DNA of 64,000 nucleotides from Catellatospora bangladeshensis. Its GTDB lineage: Bacteria > Actinomycetota > Actinomycetes > Mycobacteriales > Micromonosporaceae. Positions 1-8,396 of the stretch are shown here, piece by piece; the stretch's first letter is position 1; each line of letters starts with the position of its first letter. Position numbers and translations under genes: made by a program. The DNA is taken from contig NZ_BONF01000032.1 of assembly GCF_016862575.1 (NCBI RefSeq), positions 92,022 through 156,021 on the forward strand. The letters are read 5' to 3'. The notes beneath the pieces were generated by a model. That model had not been told where the DNA came from and did no database searches. It saw nothing but the letters and a program-made list of their open reading frames with translations.

Positions 1-739
1 GGTGTCCCCGAGCGACTTCGACGAGCAGATGGCGCTGCTCCGGGAGCGCGGGCGCACCCCGCTGACGGTGAGCGGGTACACCACGATGCTGCGTGCGGCC
101 CTGCCGCTGCCGCCGCGCCCGGTGCTGGTCACCTTCGACGACGGGTACGCCGACCTGGCGACCGCCGCCCTGCCGGTGCTGCGCCGCTACGCCATCCCGG
201 CGACGGCGTACGTGGTCACCGCGCGGGTGGGCGCCGCCCGGACGCGGGGCTCCGGCCCGGTCGTCAGCTGGGACCAGCTCGCCGAGCTGCACGCGAACGG
301 GATGGAGATCGGGTCGCACAGCCACACCCACCGGGCGCTCGACTGCCTGCGCCGCAGTGAGCTGCGCCGGGAGGTGTCGCTCAGCAAGCTGGCGCTGGAG
401 GACGGGTTGCAGGAGCAGGTGTCGTCGTTCGCGTACCCGTACGGCTACCACAGCCCGGCCGTGCGCCGGGAGGTGCGCGCGGCGGGCTACAGCTCGGCGT
501 GCGGGGTCAAGAACGCGCTGAGCCACGAGGCGGACGACCTCTACGCCGTCGCCCGGGTGCTCATCGAGCGCGACCTGGGCGCGGCGGGGCTCGACACGCT
601 GCTCGACGGGCGCGGCTGGCCGCCCGCGTGGCGCCGCGAGCGCCTGCGCACCCGGGTCTGGCGCGCGTACCGGCAGGCCCGGCACTTCGCGGACACGGCC
701 CGCACCGCCCCGCAGGCCGACGCCCGGAGGGTGCCTTGA
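1..739 (+). CDS. Polysaccharide deacetylase family protein, 5' end outside window
   Basis: This is a NodB-type polysaccharide deacetylase, a metal-dependent enzyme that removes N- or O-acetyl groups from surface glycans. Counting from the GTG at base 2, the metal-binding TFDDGY motif is at residues 44-49, the second motif SHSHTH at 105-110, and an arginine/aromatic-loop equivalent FAYPYG at 143-148. About 245 residues are visible. The first visible residues (SPSDFDEQMALL) look like the usual interior of the family before the TFDDGY strand, so the GTG at 2 is probably internal and the gene starts upstream of the window. Its stop overlaps the next start (TTGA at 736-739), so it is translationally coupled to a flippase and probably modifies the exported polysaccharide. 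The substrate is not shown by the sequence. Confidence 0.85.
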   Translation, partial: VSPSDFDEQMALLRERGRTPLTVSGYTTMLRAALPLPPRPVLVTFDDGYADLATAALPVLRRYAIPATAYVVTARVGAARTRGSGPVVSWDQLAELHANGMEIGSHSHTHRALDCLRRSELRREVSLSKLALEDGLQEQVSSFAYPYGYHSPAVRREVRAAGYSSACGVKNALSHEADDLYAVARVLIERDLGAAGLDTLLDGRGWPPAWRRERLRTRVWRAYRQARHFADTARTAPQADARRVP

Positions 740-2079
740 GCGTGCGCCCCACGGAGACCGCGGGCGCGCCCGGCGGCGTACCCGCCCTTCGCACCGCCGC
801 GCCGGGCGCCCCGCTCGTCACGCGGCTGCGCCGGCATCTGCTCGAGCCGCTCAACGGCAGCGTGTACGCGCTCACCCTCAACACCGTGGTCAGCTCGGTG
901 CTGGGCATCGCCTACTGGGCGCTCGCGGCGCGGCTGTACTCGCCGCGCGAGGTGGGCGTGGGGACGGCGATGGTCTCGACGATGATGTTCCTCAGCAACC
1001 TGTCCCAGCTGAACCTCAACGGCGCGCTGGCCCGCTTCCTGCCCGCCGCGGGCCCGCACCGCGGCCGGCTGGTGGGGTACGCCTACGGCCTGAGCTACCT
1101 GGCGGCGCTCCTGGTCAGCGGCGGCTTCCTGCTCATCGCCCCGCTGGTGTCGGACGAACTCGGGTTCCTGGCCCGCACGCCGCTGCTCGCCGCCGCGTTC
1201 GTCCTGGCCGTCGCGGCGTGGGGGGTCTTCACGCTGCAGGACAGCGTGCTCACCGCCCTGCGCGGGACCATCTGGGTGCCGGTGGAGAACACCGCCTACG
1301 GCATCGCCAAGATCCTGTTGCTGGTGCTGCTGGCCGGGTCGCTGCCGGGCCTGGGGATCTTCGTGTCGTGGAACGTGGCGGTCGTCGTCGCGCTCGTGCC
1401 CGTCAACATCCTGGTCTTCCGGCGGCTGCTGCCGCGGCTGCGCGCCCTGCGGCAGCCGGGCTCGCTGCCCGGCCGCGGGGTGCTGGCCCGATTCGTCGCA
1501 CTGGACTACGTCGGTTACCTGTTCATGCAGGCTGGTACGAACGCGCTGCCGGTCATCGTGACCGCGCGGCTGGGCGCGGAGGCCAACGGCGTGTTCTACG
1601 TCGGCTGGCTGCTGGGGACCTCGCTGGAGCTGGTCGCCCTCCACTTCGGCACGTCGCTGACGGTGGCCGGGTCCGGTGACGAGCCGCGGCTGGCCGCGTA
1701 CGCCCGGCAGATGCTGCGCCGCGGGTTCGCGCTGTTCACCCCCGCCGCCGTGCTGCTGTACGCGTGCGCGCCGCTGCTGCTGGCGTTCTTCGGCACGCGG
1801 TACGCCGAGGCCGGCTCGTCGGTGCTGCGGCTGTTCGCGATCGCGGTGCTGCCCAAGCTCGTCGTGATCGTGTACGTCGCGGCGTGCCGGGTGCAGCGCC
1901 GGGTGGGCCGCATCGTGGCTGTCCAGGCGTCGTCGAGCGCCCTGGTCGTGTCGCTGGCCTGGCTCACCATGGGGGAGTTCGGGGCCACCGGCGTCGGCGT
2001 CGCCTACCTCACCGGCCAGCTCGCCGTCGCGGCCATGGTCCTGCCGTCGCTGCTGCGCCTGCTGCGGACGGCGTCGTGA
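736..2079 (+). CDS. Polysaccharide flippase (MOP/Wzx-like)
   Basis: A polytopic membrane protein of about 447 residues with 12 or so hydrophobic segments. Its N-terminal segment (TLNTVVSSVLGIAYWALAAR followed by LYSPREVGVGTA) is the typical start of the MOP superfamily, the lipid-linked oligosaccharide flippases of Wzx/polysaccharide-export type. It would move polyprenyl-linked repeat units from the cytoplasm to the outer face of the membrane. The start is the TTG at 736, overlapping the deacetylase stop, with GGAGG at 726-730 five bases upstream. GTG at 742 is an alternative. It lies in a tightly coupled row of six plus-strand genes. The cargo cannot be read from the sequence, and teichuronic-type or other glycans remain possible. 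Confidence 0.8.
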   Translation: MSVRPTETAGAPGGVPALRTAAPGAPLVTRLRRHLLEPLNGSVYALTLNTVVSSVLGIAYWALAARLYSPREVGVGTAMVSTMMFLSNLSQLNLNGALARFLPAAGPHRGRLVGYAYGLSYLAALLVSGGFLLIAPLVSDELGFLARTPLLAAAFVLAVAAWGVFTLQDSVLTALRGTIWVPVENTAYGIAKILLLVLLAGSLPGLGIFVSWNVAVVVALVPVNILVFRRLLPRLRALRQPGSLPGRGVLARFVALDYVGYLFMQAGTNALPVIVTARLGAEANGVFYVGWLLGTSLELVALHFGTSLTVAGSGDEPRLAAYARQMLRRGFALFTPAAVLLYACAPLLLAFFGTRYAEAGSSVLRLFAIAVLPKLVVIVYVAACRVQRRVGRIVAVQASSSALVVSLAWLTMGEFGATGVGVAYLTGQLAVAAMVLPSLLRLLRTAS

Positions 2080-3935
2080 GCGCCGGTACGGCGCACCCGG
2101 CGGCGGCCCGGCCGCGGCGCCTCGCGGCCTGGGGCGAGGCCGCGCTGAGCGCAGCCTGGTGGGCGGCGCCCGCGGTGGCGCTCCTGCTCGGGCTGCACGC
2201 GCTGCGGCTGTCCGACGCGGCGGAGATCGGCTCCCTGGGCCTGGTCACCGCGCTGCGCCCGGAGTTCTGCGGCGCGCTCGCCCTGCTCACGATCAGCTTC
2301 TTCAGCGGCGTCCTGCACCCCCGGCCCGCGCCGGGGGTGCTGCTCGCCGCGCATGTCGTCGTGCTGGCGGTGCTGCTGTTCGGCGCGGCGACGATCATCG
2401 AGCCGCTGCCGCGGTTCATCTCGGGCTGGCTGCACGTCGGCTTCGCCGACTACGTCGCGCGGACCGGCGAGACGCTGCCGCACCTGGACGCCAGGTTCAA
2501 CTGGCCGGGCTTCTTCACGCTGGCCGCGATGGCGACCCGCGCGGCCGGGATGCCGGACGCCCTGCCGCTGCTGGGCTGGACGCCGGTCGTGCTCAACCTG
2601 CTCTACGGCGCGATCGTGTTCCGGCTGGCCCGCGCCGTGTCCCCGGAGCCGCGCACGGCGTGGCTCGCGCTGTGGCTGTTCCTGCCCGCCAACTGGGTGG
2701 GGCAGGACTACTTCGGGCCGCAGGGCCTGAACTACGCGTTCTACCTCATCCTGCTGACGGTGCTGGTGGTCTGGTTCCGCCCGTCCCCTGCGGACCGTAC
2801 GCGCCGGGGCCTGGACGTCTCGCCGCGCCTGGCCCGGCTGCGGGACGCGCTCCGGCTCCCCGCGGCGCCGCTGCTGCACGAACCCGAGCCAGCCCGGCTC
2901 GGGCGGGGCTCGGCCGCCGGGCTGATGGCGGCGGTCCTCGTGATCTTCACCGCCAGCACCGCCAGCCACCAGCTCACCCCGGTGGCGATCGTGGCGGCCG
3001 TGGCGGCGCTGGCGCTGGCCCGCCGCTGCACGGCGCGCTCGCTGCCGGTGCTGCTGGGCGTCATCCTCGTCGCGTACATCAGCTACCTCACCGTGCCCTA
3101 CTGGTCGGGGCATCTGGAGGCGATGTTCGGGTCCGTCGGCAACGTGACCGGCACCATCAGCTCCGGGGCGGTGCAGCGGGTGCGGGGCGACGACGGGCAC
3201 CGGGCCGTGGTGCTGGTGCGGCTCGGCTTCACCGTGGCCGTCTGGCTGCTGGCCGCCGCTGGGGCGTGGCGGCGGCTGCGCGCGGGCCGCGGCGACCTCG
3301 CGATGCTGGCGCTGGCCGGGGCCCCGTTCGCCGTGCTCGCCCTGCAGAGCTACGGCGGCGAGGCCATCCTGCGGGTGTACGCGTTCAGCCTCCCGTTCAT
3401 GGTGGTGCTGCTGGCCGCGCTGTTCGCGCCCGCCAGGCACGCCCGCAGCCGGGTCGTCGCGGCGGTCGCGGCGGGTGCGGTGAGCGCCGCCTTCACCGCC
3501 GCGTTCTTCGTCGCCCGCTACGGCAACGAGAGCTTCGAGCAGGTCCGGCCGAACGACGTGCTGGCGGTGGACTGGCTGTACGCCCACGCGCCGCCGGGCG
3601 CGACGCTCGTCGCGGTGACGTCCAACGTGCCGTGGCGGTCGCGGCACATCGAGCGGTACGCGTACCGGCCGCTCGGTCTCGACCTGGGGCCGAGCACCCT
3701 GCCCGCGATCGAGCAGGAGATGCGGCGCGACGCCGAGGGCGCGTACCTCGTCCTGTCGCGGGGGCAGTACGTCTTCGCCGAGTCCTACCTGGGCATGCCC
3801 GCGGGCTGGGGAGAGCAACTGGAGCTGCAGGTGCGGCGCTCCGGCCGCTTCCGGCTCGTCTACGCCAACCCCGATGCCTCGATATACGTCCTGCTTCCCG
3901 CATCGAAGGTGGAGACAGATGACAAGGATCGCTGA
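2076..3935 (+). CDS. Large polytopic membrane protein, GT-C-like
   Basis: A 619-residue integral membrane protein starting at a GTG that overlaps the flippase stop (GTGA at 2076-2079). It has many hydrophobic helices and a long first periplasmic loop (about residues 110-160) with FADYVARTG and DARFNWPGFF. The C-terminal stretch of about 140 residues is soluble, with WLYAHAPPGATLVAVTSN. This layout (multi-TM core, acidic/aromatic first loop, soluble tail) resembles GT-C glycosyltransferases and O-antigen-ligase-like proteins of actinobacterial exopolysaccharide clusters. No catalytic residue can be assigned with confidence. From position between flippase and small membrane proteins it may polymerise or decorate the exported glycan. 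That role is inference. Confidence 0.6.
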   Translation: MSAGTAHPAAARPRRLAAWGEAALSAAWWAAPAVALLLGLHALRLSDAAEIGSLGLVTALRPEFCGALALLTISFFSGVLHPRPAPGVLLAAHVVVLAVLLFGAATIIEPLPRFISGWLHVGFADYVARTGETLPHLDARFNWPGFFTLAAMATRAAGMPDALPLLGWTPVVLNLLYGAIVFRLARAVSPEPRTAWLALWLFLPANWVGQDYFGPQGLNYAFYLILLTVLVVWFRPSPADRTRRGLDVSPRLARLRDALRLPAAPLLHEPEPARLGRGSAAGLMAAVLVIFTASTASHQLTPVAIVAAVAALALARRCTARSLPVLLGVILVAYISYLTVPYWSGHLEAMFGSVGNVTGTISSGAVQRVRGDDGHRAVVLVRLGFTVAVWLLAAAGAWRRLRAGRGDLAMLALAGAPFAVLALQSYGGEAILRVYAFSLPFMVVLLAALFAPARHARSRVVAAVAAGAVSAAFTAAFFVARYGNESFEQVRPNDVLAVDWLYAHAPPGATLVAVTSNVPWRSRHIERYAYRPLGLDLGPSTLPAIEQEMRRDAEGAYLVLSRGQYVFAESYLGMPAGWGEQLELQVRRSGRFRLVYANPDASIYVLLPASKVETDDKDR

Positions 3936-4311
3936 CGACCCGCGCCCGTGGGGGCGGCTGCCGCGCCGGGCGTGGCCGCCCGTGCTCGTGCTGCTGGCGG
4001 GCGGGGCCGTGCTGACGCTCGTGCTGCTGGACGTGCCGGGGGTGGTGCGGGCCGCGCCCGTGCTCGCCTACCTCGCGGTGGTGCCCGGGGCGGCCTGCGT
4101 ACGGCTCCTCCGGCTGCCCGACCGGCCGCTGGGCCTGCTCCTCGGGGTCGGGGTCAGCCTCGCCCTCGGCCTGCTGGTGTCCCAGGCGATGGTCTACCTG
4201 CGCCTGTGGTCGCCGTTGCGCGGGCTCGCCGCGCTGGTGGCCGTCGCCTCGCTGGCGGCCTGCGCCGAGCTGTTACGGAGCCTCCGGCCGGCCGCCGGGC
4301 GGGCCTCGTGA
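3919..4311 (+). CDS. Small membrane protein of the polysaccharide cluster
   Basis: A 130-residue protein with four likely hydrophobic helices and short charged loops. It starts at ATG 3919, seventeen bases inside the end of the preceding gene, with a GGTGGAG ribosome-binding site (3908-3914). It ends in a GTGA overlap with the next gene. I do not recognise a family. Its place in a coupled operon with a flippase suggests an accessory role in polysaccharide export. Confidence 0.6.
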   Translation: MTRIADDPRPWGRLPRRAWPPVLVLLAGGAVLTLVLLDVPGVVRAAPVLAYLAVVPGAACVRLLRLPDRPLGLLLGVGVSLALGLLVSQAMVYLRLWSPLRGLAALVAVASLAACAELLRSLRPAAGRAS

Positions 4312-4550
4312 CCCCGGCCGGGCCGCACCCGGTCCTCGCCGCCGCGTCCGGCGTGGGCACCGCGGCGGCGACGGTGACCGGGCTCGCCATGCTCGCGATC
4401 CTCCTGGCCGCGCTCGTCACGAAGGTGCTGCTGCAGGGCGCGCGGCGACCGCCCCGCCGGGAGACGCTCCGCCTGCTCGACGTCGTCATCGCGCCGCTGT
4501 TCGTCGTCTTCGCGTACACCGTGCTGGAGCGATTCCGTGACCTCTCGTAG
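4308..4550 (+). CDS. Very small membrane protein
   Basis: An 80-residue protein with two hydrophobic segments (about residues 15-42 and 60-74) separated by a basic loop (QGARRPPRRETLR). Its GTG start overlaps the preceding stop by four bases, and it overlaps the following gene by 14 bases, so it is embedded in a translationally coupled run. No family is recognised. The overlaps and a good reading frame argue that it is real although short. Confidence 0.5.
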   Translation: MTPAGPHPVLAAASGVGTAAATVTGLAMLAILLAALVTKVLLQGARRPPRRETLRLLDVVIAPLFVVFAYTVLERFRDLS

Positions 4551-5328
4551 CGCGACGTCCGTCCTGGCCCCGCCGGCTCCGCCGGAGCCCGCGGTGTCCC
4601 CGGTCCTCGGCCGGGTGCTGCTGGCCGAATACCTCCCGGCGCTCGCGGCGCTCGAACTGCTGCGCACGGTGTACGTGCCCGGTGCGGTGGCGGGTCTGGC
4701 GTTCCTCGCGCTCGCCCTGTGCGCCCGGCTGCCCCTCGTCGGCGAGCAGGCCGCGGCGCTGCTGCCGGTGCTGGTGGCGGTCCCGGTCACCCGGGTGGTG
4801 ACGGAGGCCGTGCCGGGCGAGGCGTCGCCCGCGCGGGCGGCCGTCGCCGCGCTGGCCCTCGGCGTCGCCGTCACGGCGGCGGCACGCGCGTGCCCGCGGG
4901 ACTGGCTGCGGCTGCGCGGCGACACCGGCTGGGGTGAGCACGCCGCCGTCATGCTGGCGGGCGTCCCGCTGGGGCTGCTCGTCCACCTGCTGGCGCCGGA
5001 CCTGCTCGCGGTGACCGGAGGCGTCCCGGTCCTGCTCGCCGTCGCCCTCGCCGCACCGGCCGGGCTCGCCGCCGAAGTGCTGTTCCGCGGCCTGCTCATC
5101 CCGGCCCTGGCCGGGGTCGTGGGCCGGTGGGACGTGGTCGTCGCGGCGGCGATCTACGCGAGCACGTTCGTCTCGTACGGCACGCCGACGGCATCGGCGG
5201 CGCTCGCGGTGGGGCTCGTGCTCGGCTGGGCCCGGCGGCGCACCGGCTCGATAGCCGGCGTCATCGGCGCGTACGCCGTGGTCATGCCGCTCACCGTGCT
5301 GGTGTGCCGGCTCGTCGCCGAGAGCTGA
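4537..5328 (+). CDS. CPBP (CAAX-protease-like) membrane protein, degenerate active site
   Basis: A 263-residue polytopic protein whose C-terminal half (AAEVLFRGLLIPAL, then two further helices) resembles the CPBP intramembrane protease/Abi family. That family normally carries EExxxR, FxxxH and a final HxxxN/D. Here the first glutamate of EExxxR is alanine (AEVLFR). No histidine is present in the following helices (STFVSYG, GVIGAYAVV), so the protein probably lacks protease activity. CPBP relatives in polysaccharide clusters are common. The start is GTG 4537, inside the preceding gene, and it is the last gene of the operon, followed by a 13-bp GC hairpin (5343-5373). It may be a scaffold or chaperone; that is inference. 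Confidence 0.6.
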   Translation: MTSRSATSVLAPPAPPEPAVSPVLGRVLLAEYLPALAALELLRTVYVPGAVAGLAFLALALCARLPLVGEQAAALLPVLVAVPVTRVVTEAVPGEASPARAAVAALALGVAVTAAARACPRDWLRLRGDTGWGEHAAVMLAGVPLGLLVHLLAPDLLAVTGGVPVLLAVALAAPAGLAAEVLFRGLLIPALAGVVGRWDVVVAAAIYASTFVSYGTPTASAALAVGLVLGWARRRTGSIAGVIGAYAVVMPLTVLVCRLVAES

Positions 5329-5342
5329 CCCCGGACGGAAAG

Positions 5343-5373
5343 ACGCGCACGCGGCGGGGTGCCGCGTGCGCGT
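5343..5373. terminator. GC hairpin ending the polysaccharide operon
   Basis: A perfect 13-bp inverted repeat (ACGCGCACGCGGC with its complement) around a 5-nt loop lies 15 bases after the CPBP stop. It has no U-tract, as is usual for high-GC actinobacteria. It lies between convergent genes. Confidence 0.6.
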
Positions 5374-5407
5374 CCATCGTCCTCATCGTCCGGTCGATCG
5401 TCCGGTT

Positions 5408-5482
5408 GATCGTCCGACTTGCCTGGCAGCTGTGCGTATCTTGGGCGCGCTTTCGCCCATGTGCCTGGCAAGTCGGACGATC
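5408..5482. repeat. Palindromic element family A, copy 1 (75 bp)
   Basis: A 75-bp hairpin element bounded by GATC at both ends, with arms of about 32 bp and an 11-nt loop beginning CTTG. Five further copies of exactly the same length occur in the window. This copy is between convergent genes (CPBP protein and pdxS). It is preceded by tandem 12-bp repeats of ATCGTCCGGTCG type (5385-5408) that resemble its own left end. Confidence 0.9.
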
Positions 5483-5488
5483 ATCGGG

Positions 5489-6397
5489 TCACCAGCCGCG
5501 CTCGGCCAGGCGGTGCGGCTGCGGGATCTCGTCGACGTTGATGCCGACCATGGCCTCGCCCAGGCCGCGGGAGACCTTGGCGAGCACGTCCGGGTCGTCG
5601 TAGAAGGTGGTGGCCTTCACGATGGCCTCGGCGCGCTGCGCCGGGTTGCCCGACTTGAAGATGCCGGAGCCGACGAACACGCCCTCGGCGCCGAGCTGCA
5701 TCATCATCGCGGCGTCGGCGGGGGTGGCGATGCCGCCCGCGGTGAACAGCACGACCGGCAGCTTGCCGGTCTCCGCGACCTCCTTGACCAGCTCGTACGG
5801 CGCCTGCAGCTCCTTGGCGGCGACGTAGAGCTCGTCGGCGGGCAGCGTGGTCAGCTTCTTGATCTCGGCGCGGATCTTCCGCATGTGGGTGGTCGCGTTG
5901 GAGACGTCACCGGTGCCGGCCTCGCCCTTGGAGCGGATCATGGCCGCGCCCTCGGTGATCCGGCGCAGCGCCTCGCCGAGGTTGGTCGCGCCGCACACGA
6001 ACGGCACGGTGAACTGCCACTTGTCGATGTGGTTGGCGTAGTCGGCCGGGGTGAGCACCTCGGACTCGTCCACGTAGTCGACGCCGAGCGCCTGGAGCAC
6101 CTGGGCCTCGACGAAGTGACCGATGCGGGCCTTGGCCATGACCGGGATGGAGACTGCGTTGATGATGCCGTCGATCATGTCCGGGTCGCTCATCCGGGAC
6201 ACGCCGCCCTGGGCGCGGATGTCGGCCGGCACGCGCTCCAGCGCCATGACGGCGACGGCGCCCGCGTCCTCGGCGATCTTCGCCTGCTCCGGGGTGACGA
6301 CGTCCATGATCACGCCGCCCTTGAGCATCTCGGCCATGCCGCGCTTCACGCGGGCGGTGCCGGTCACCGGTACGTTCACAGACTCGGTTGCAGACAT
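5489..6397 (-). CDS. pdxS: Pyridoxal 5'-phosphate synthase, PdxS lyase subunit
   Basis: The 302-residue protein is an almost canonical PdxS/SNZ (beta/alpha)8 barrel. It condenses ribose 5-phosphate, glyceraldehyde 3-phosphate and PdxT-supplied ammonia into pyridoxal phosphate in the cytoplasm. Visible family signatures include [20 protein letters not shown], the lysine-containing [15 protein letters not shown], and [16 protein letters not shown] with the second catalytic lysine just before it. I place the start at ATG 6397 ([11 protein letters not shown]), which has an AGGAG site upstream; the frame extends further but that part is unlike the family. PdxT, its glutaminase partner, is not next to it: the gene is followed by a family A repeat and an opposing gene. 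Confidence 0.97.
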   Translation of the reverse strand: MSATESVNVPVTGTARVKRGMAEMLKGGVIMDVVTPEQAKIAEDAGAVAVMALERVPADIRAQGGVSRMSDPDMIDGIINAVSIPVMAKARIGHFVEAQVLQALGVDYVDESEVLTPADYANHIDKWQFTVPFVCGATNLGEALRRITEGAAMIRSKGEAGTGDVSNATTHMRKIRAEIKKLTTLPADELYVAAKELQAPYELVKEVAETGKLPVVLFTAGGIATPADAAMMMQLGAEGVFVGSGIFKSGNPAQRAEAIVKATTFYDDPDVLAKVSRGLGEAMVGINVDEIPQPHRLAERGW

Positions 6398-6634
6398 GAT
6401 GTCGCGCTTCTCCTGACCAACGGGATCTCGAAAGCAGCGAGCCGGCGCGCCTACCTGGGCGTTCACAGGCTCCGCTGCACCCGATTCTACGTGGGGCCAC
6501 TTCGCCGCCCCCACTGCCAATCAACACCCGGTGGCCCGGCCTGTGACCCGCATCACACGCCTGACCTGCGCTCGCTCCCCGGCGGTGACCCAGGTCGCAC
6601 CGCTCGCCCGTCGCCGCGGCAGGTGCATAGCGAA

Positions 6635-6695
6635 GATCGGTGTCTCGTGTCACAACCTGCGGCCAGACCACAGATCATGGCACGAGACCGCGATC
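6635..6695. repeat. Palindromic element family B, copy 1 (61 bp)
   Basis: This imperfect 61-bp palindrome has GATC at each end, arm cores CTCGTG/CACGAG and an 11-nt loop (CGGCCAGACCA). It lies in the 310-bp gap between the small membrane protein (stop 6708) and pdxS (start 6397). The rest of that gap shows nothing beyond probable pdxS promoter DNA. Confidence 0.75.
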
Positions 6696-6707
6696 ATGGC
6701 TGCCGGC

Positions 6708-7208
6708 TCACGCACCCGCAAGGGTCGGGTCGTCGATGTCGAAGTACGCCGGGCGGGTGTGTTTGCGGTTCAGGCGCAGTACGCGGACCAGGGGGCGCTC
6801 GCGGGAGGCGAGCGCGGCGCGGACCAGGTCGGTGTGCATCTGCCGGGCCAGCGCGACCCGGCGGCTGGCCGCCACCACCGCCGCCCCGTTCGGCTCCTGC
6901 GGGTCGAAGGGCTGCTTGCGCAGGGTCCGGGTGAGATCGTTCTCGGCGGCCTCGCGGTCGTCCTCGCGGGCGTCGAGCGCGGCACGGGCCGCCGCGTAGA
7001 GGTCCGCACCCGCCGGATCGGCCGCCAGCTCCGTCTCGGCCAGCACCGCCGCGGCGGCCGCACGGCGCACCAGCTGCGAGTCCAGGGCCCGGCCCGCCGA
7101 GGCGGCGCGCAGGTGCAGCCGGTCCACCCGGCTCGCGGTCCAGGTGACGTAGGACGCGATCACGACCACCAAGGCCACCACGCCGATCACCCAACCCATG
7201 CGGGGCAT
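6708..7208 (-). CDS. Conserved actinobacterial membrane-anchored protein
   Basis: A 166-residue protein (163 if ATG 7199 is used) with one N-terminal membrane helix (WVIGVVALVVVIASYVTW) and then a soluble helical domain rich in Ala, Arg and Glu. A conserved-looking motif, RPAYFDIDDPTLAGA, closes it. It lies directly downstream of pimA on the same strand, 32 bases away. In mycobacteria the gene after pimA encodes a membrane-anchored Nudix protein. This protein could correspond to its N-terminal part, but there is no Nudix box here, so the link is only positional. Function unknown. Confidence 0.6.
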   Translation of the reverse strand: MPRMGWVIGVVALVVVIASYVTWTASRVDRLHLRAASAGRALDSQLVRRAAAAAVLAETELAADPAGADLYAAARAALDAREDDREAAENDLTRTLRKQPFDPQEPNGAAVVAASRRVALARQMHTDLVRAALASRERPLVRVLRLNRKHTRPAYFDIDDPTLAGA

Positions 7209-7240
7209 CGTAGTGGGGCGCTGTTAAGCGCGCGTTCCCG

Positions 7241-8395
7241 CTACCACTCCGCCGGCTCCTCGGCGCCGCTGACCGTCTCCCCGCAGGCCTCGATCGCCGA
7301 GTTGTAGACCTCCAGCACCCGCGAGGCGACCACCGGCCAGTCGTACGCCGCGACCACCTTGCCCGCGTGCGCGGCCAGCGCCTGCCGCCGCTGCGCGTCG
7401 TCGAGCAGCTCGCTGATGGTCTGCCCGAGCACGCCCGCGTCGCCGTTGGGGAACAGCGCCCCCGCCCGGCCGCCGTCCAGCACCCGCCGGAACGCGTCGA
7501 GGTCGGTGGCGACGACCGCGGTCCCGGCCGCCATCGCCTCGGTCAGGATCATGCCGAAGGACTCGCCGCCGGTGTTGGGCGCGATGTAGAGGTCGACGCT
7601 GCGCAGCATGCGCGCCTTGTCCTGCTCGGAGACCTTGCCCAGGAACGTGGTGCGCGCCGCGACCTCCGCGGGCAGCTCCATCTCGGCCAGGTCGCCGGGC
7701 CCGGCCACCAGCAGCCGCATCCCGGGCCGCTGCGGCATGACGTCGGACAGCGCGCGGGCCAGGATGTCGAAGCCCTTGCGCGGCTCGGTGAAGCGGCCCA
7801 GGAAGCCGACGGTGCCGCCGGAGCCCGGCGCGCACTCCCCCGGCCAGCCGGGCAGCGGCTCGGCATCGGCGAAGTGCGCCACCGACACCCCGTTGGGGAT
7901 CTCCACGGCGCCGCCGTCCAGGTGCTCGACCTGCACCCGGCGGGCCAGCTCGCTGACCGCGATGCGGCCGGTGATCCGCTCCAGCACCACCCGCGCCACC
8001 GGCGCGCCCGCCGCCAGCGCCCGGGACCGGGTGATCGCGGTGTGGAAGGTGGCCACCACCGGGCCGCGCGCCGACATGACGGCCAGCAGCGACAGGCTCG
8101 GGGTGAGCGGCTCGTGCACGTGCAGCACGTCGAAGTCGCCCTGGTGCAGCCAGCGGCGCACCCGCGCGGCCGAGATCGGCCCGAAGTTCAGCCGGGCCAC
8201 CGAGCCGTTGTACGGCACCGGCACGGCCCGCCCGGCGGCCACCACGTAGTCCGGCAGCGGCTGGTCGTCGTCGGCGGGGGCGAGCACGCTCACCTCGTGC
8301 CCCATCCCGATCAGCGTCTCGGCGAGGTCGCGCACGTGGAACTGCACCCCGCCCGGCACGTCCAGCGAGTACGGGCAGACGATCCCGATCCGCAC
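7241..8395 (-). CDS. pimA: Phosphatidyl-myo-inositol alpha-mannosyltransferase
   Basis: A 384-residue GT4 (GT-B fold) enzyme that transfers mannose from GDP-mannose to phosphatidylinositol on the inner face of the membrane, the first step of PIM synthesis. It opens with RIGIVCPYSLDVPGGVQFHV and contains VPYNGSVARLNFGP, VLHVHEPLTPSLS and VEIPNGVSV. The nucleotide-sugar site (APNTGGESFGMILTEAMAAG) includes the GT4 EX7E pattern. These strings closely follow mycobacterial PimA. The start is GTG 8395, preceded by GGAGGAG. The upstream gene ends only one base away, so pgsA, patA and pimA form one transcription unit, as in other actinobacteria. Confidence 0.96.
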   Translation of the reverse strand: MRIGIVCPYSLDVPGGVQFHVRDLAETLIGMGHEVSVLAPADDDQPLPDYVVAAGRAVPVPYNGSVARLNFGPISAARVRRWLHQGDFDVLHVHEPLTPSLSLLAVMSARGPVVATFHTAITRSRALAAGAPVARVVLERITGRIAVSELARRVQVEHLDGGAVEIPNGVSVAHFADAEPLPGWPGECAPGSGGTVGFLGRFTEPRKGFDILARALSDVMPQRPGMRLLVAGPGDLAEMELPAEVAARTTFLGKVSEQDKARMLRSVDLYIAPNTGGESFGMILTEAMAAGTAVVATDLDAFRRVLDGGRAGALFPNGDAGVLGQTISELLDDAQRRQALAAHAGKVVAAYDWPVVASRVLEVYNSAIEACGETVSGAEEPAEW

Positions 8396-8396
8396 G

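Noticed and set aside
2004..3818. 604-codon minus-strand frame in the polysaccharide cluster
   Set aside because: It is the shadow of the large membrane protein gene, low in hydrophobic residues and unlike any protein family.
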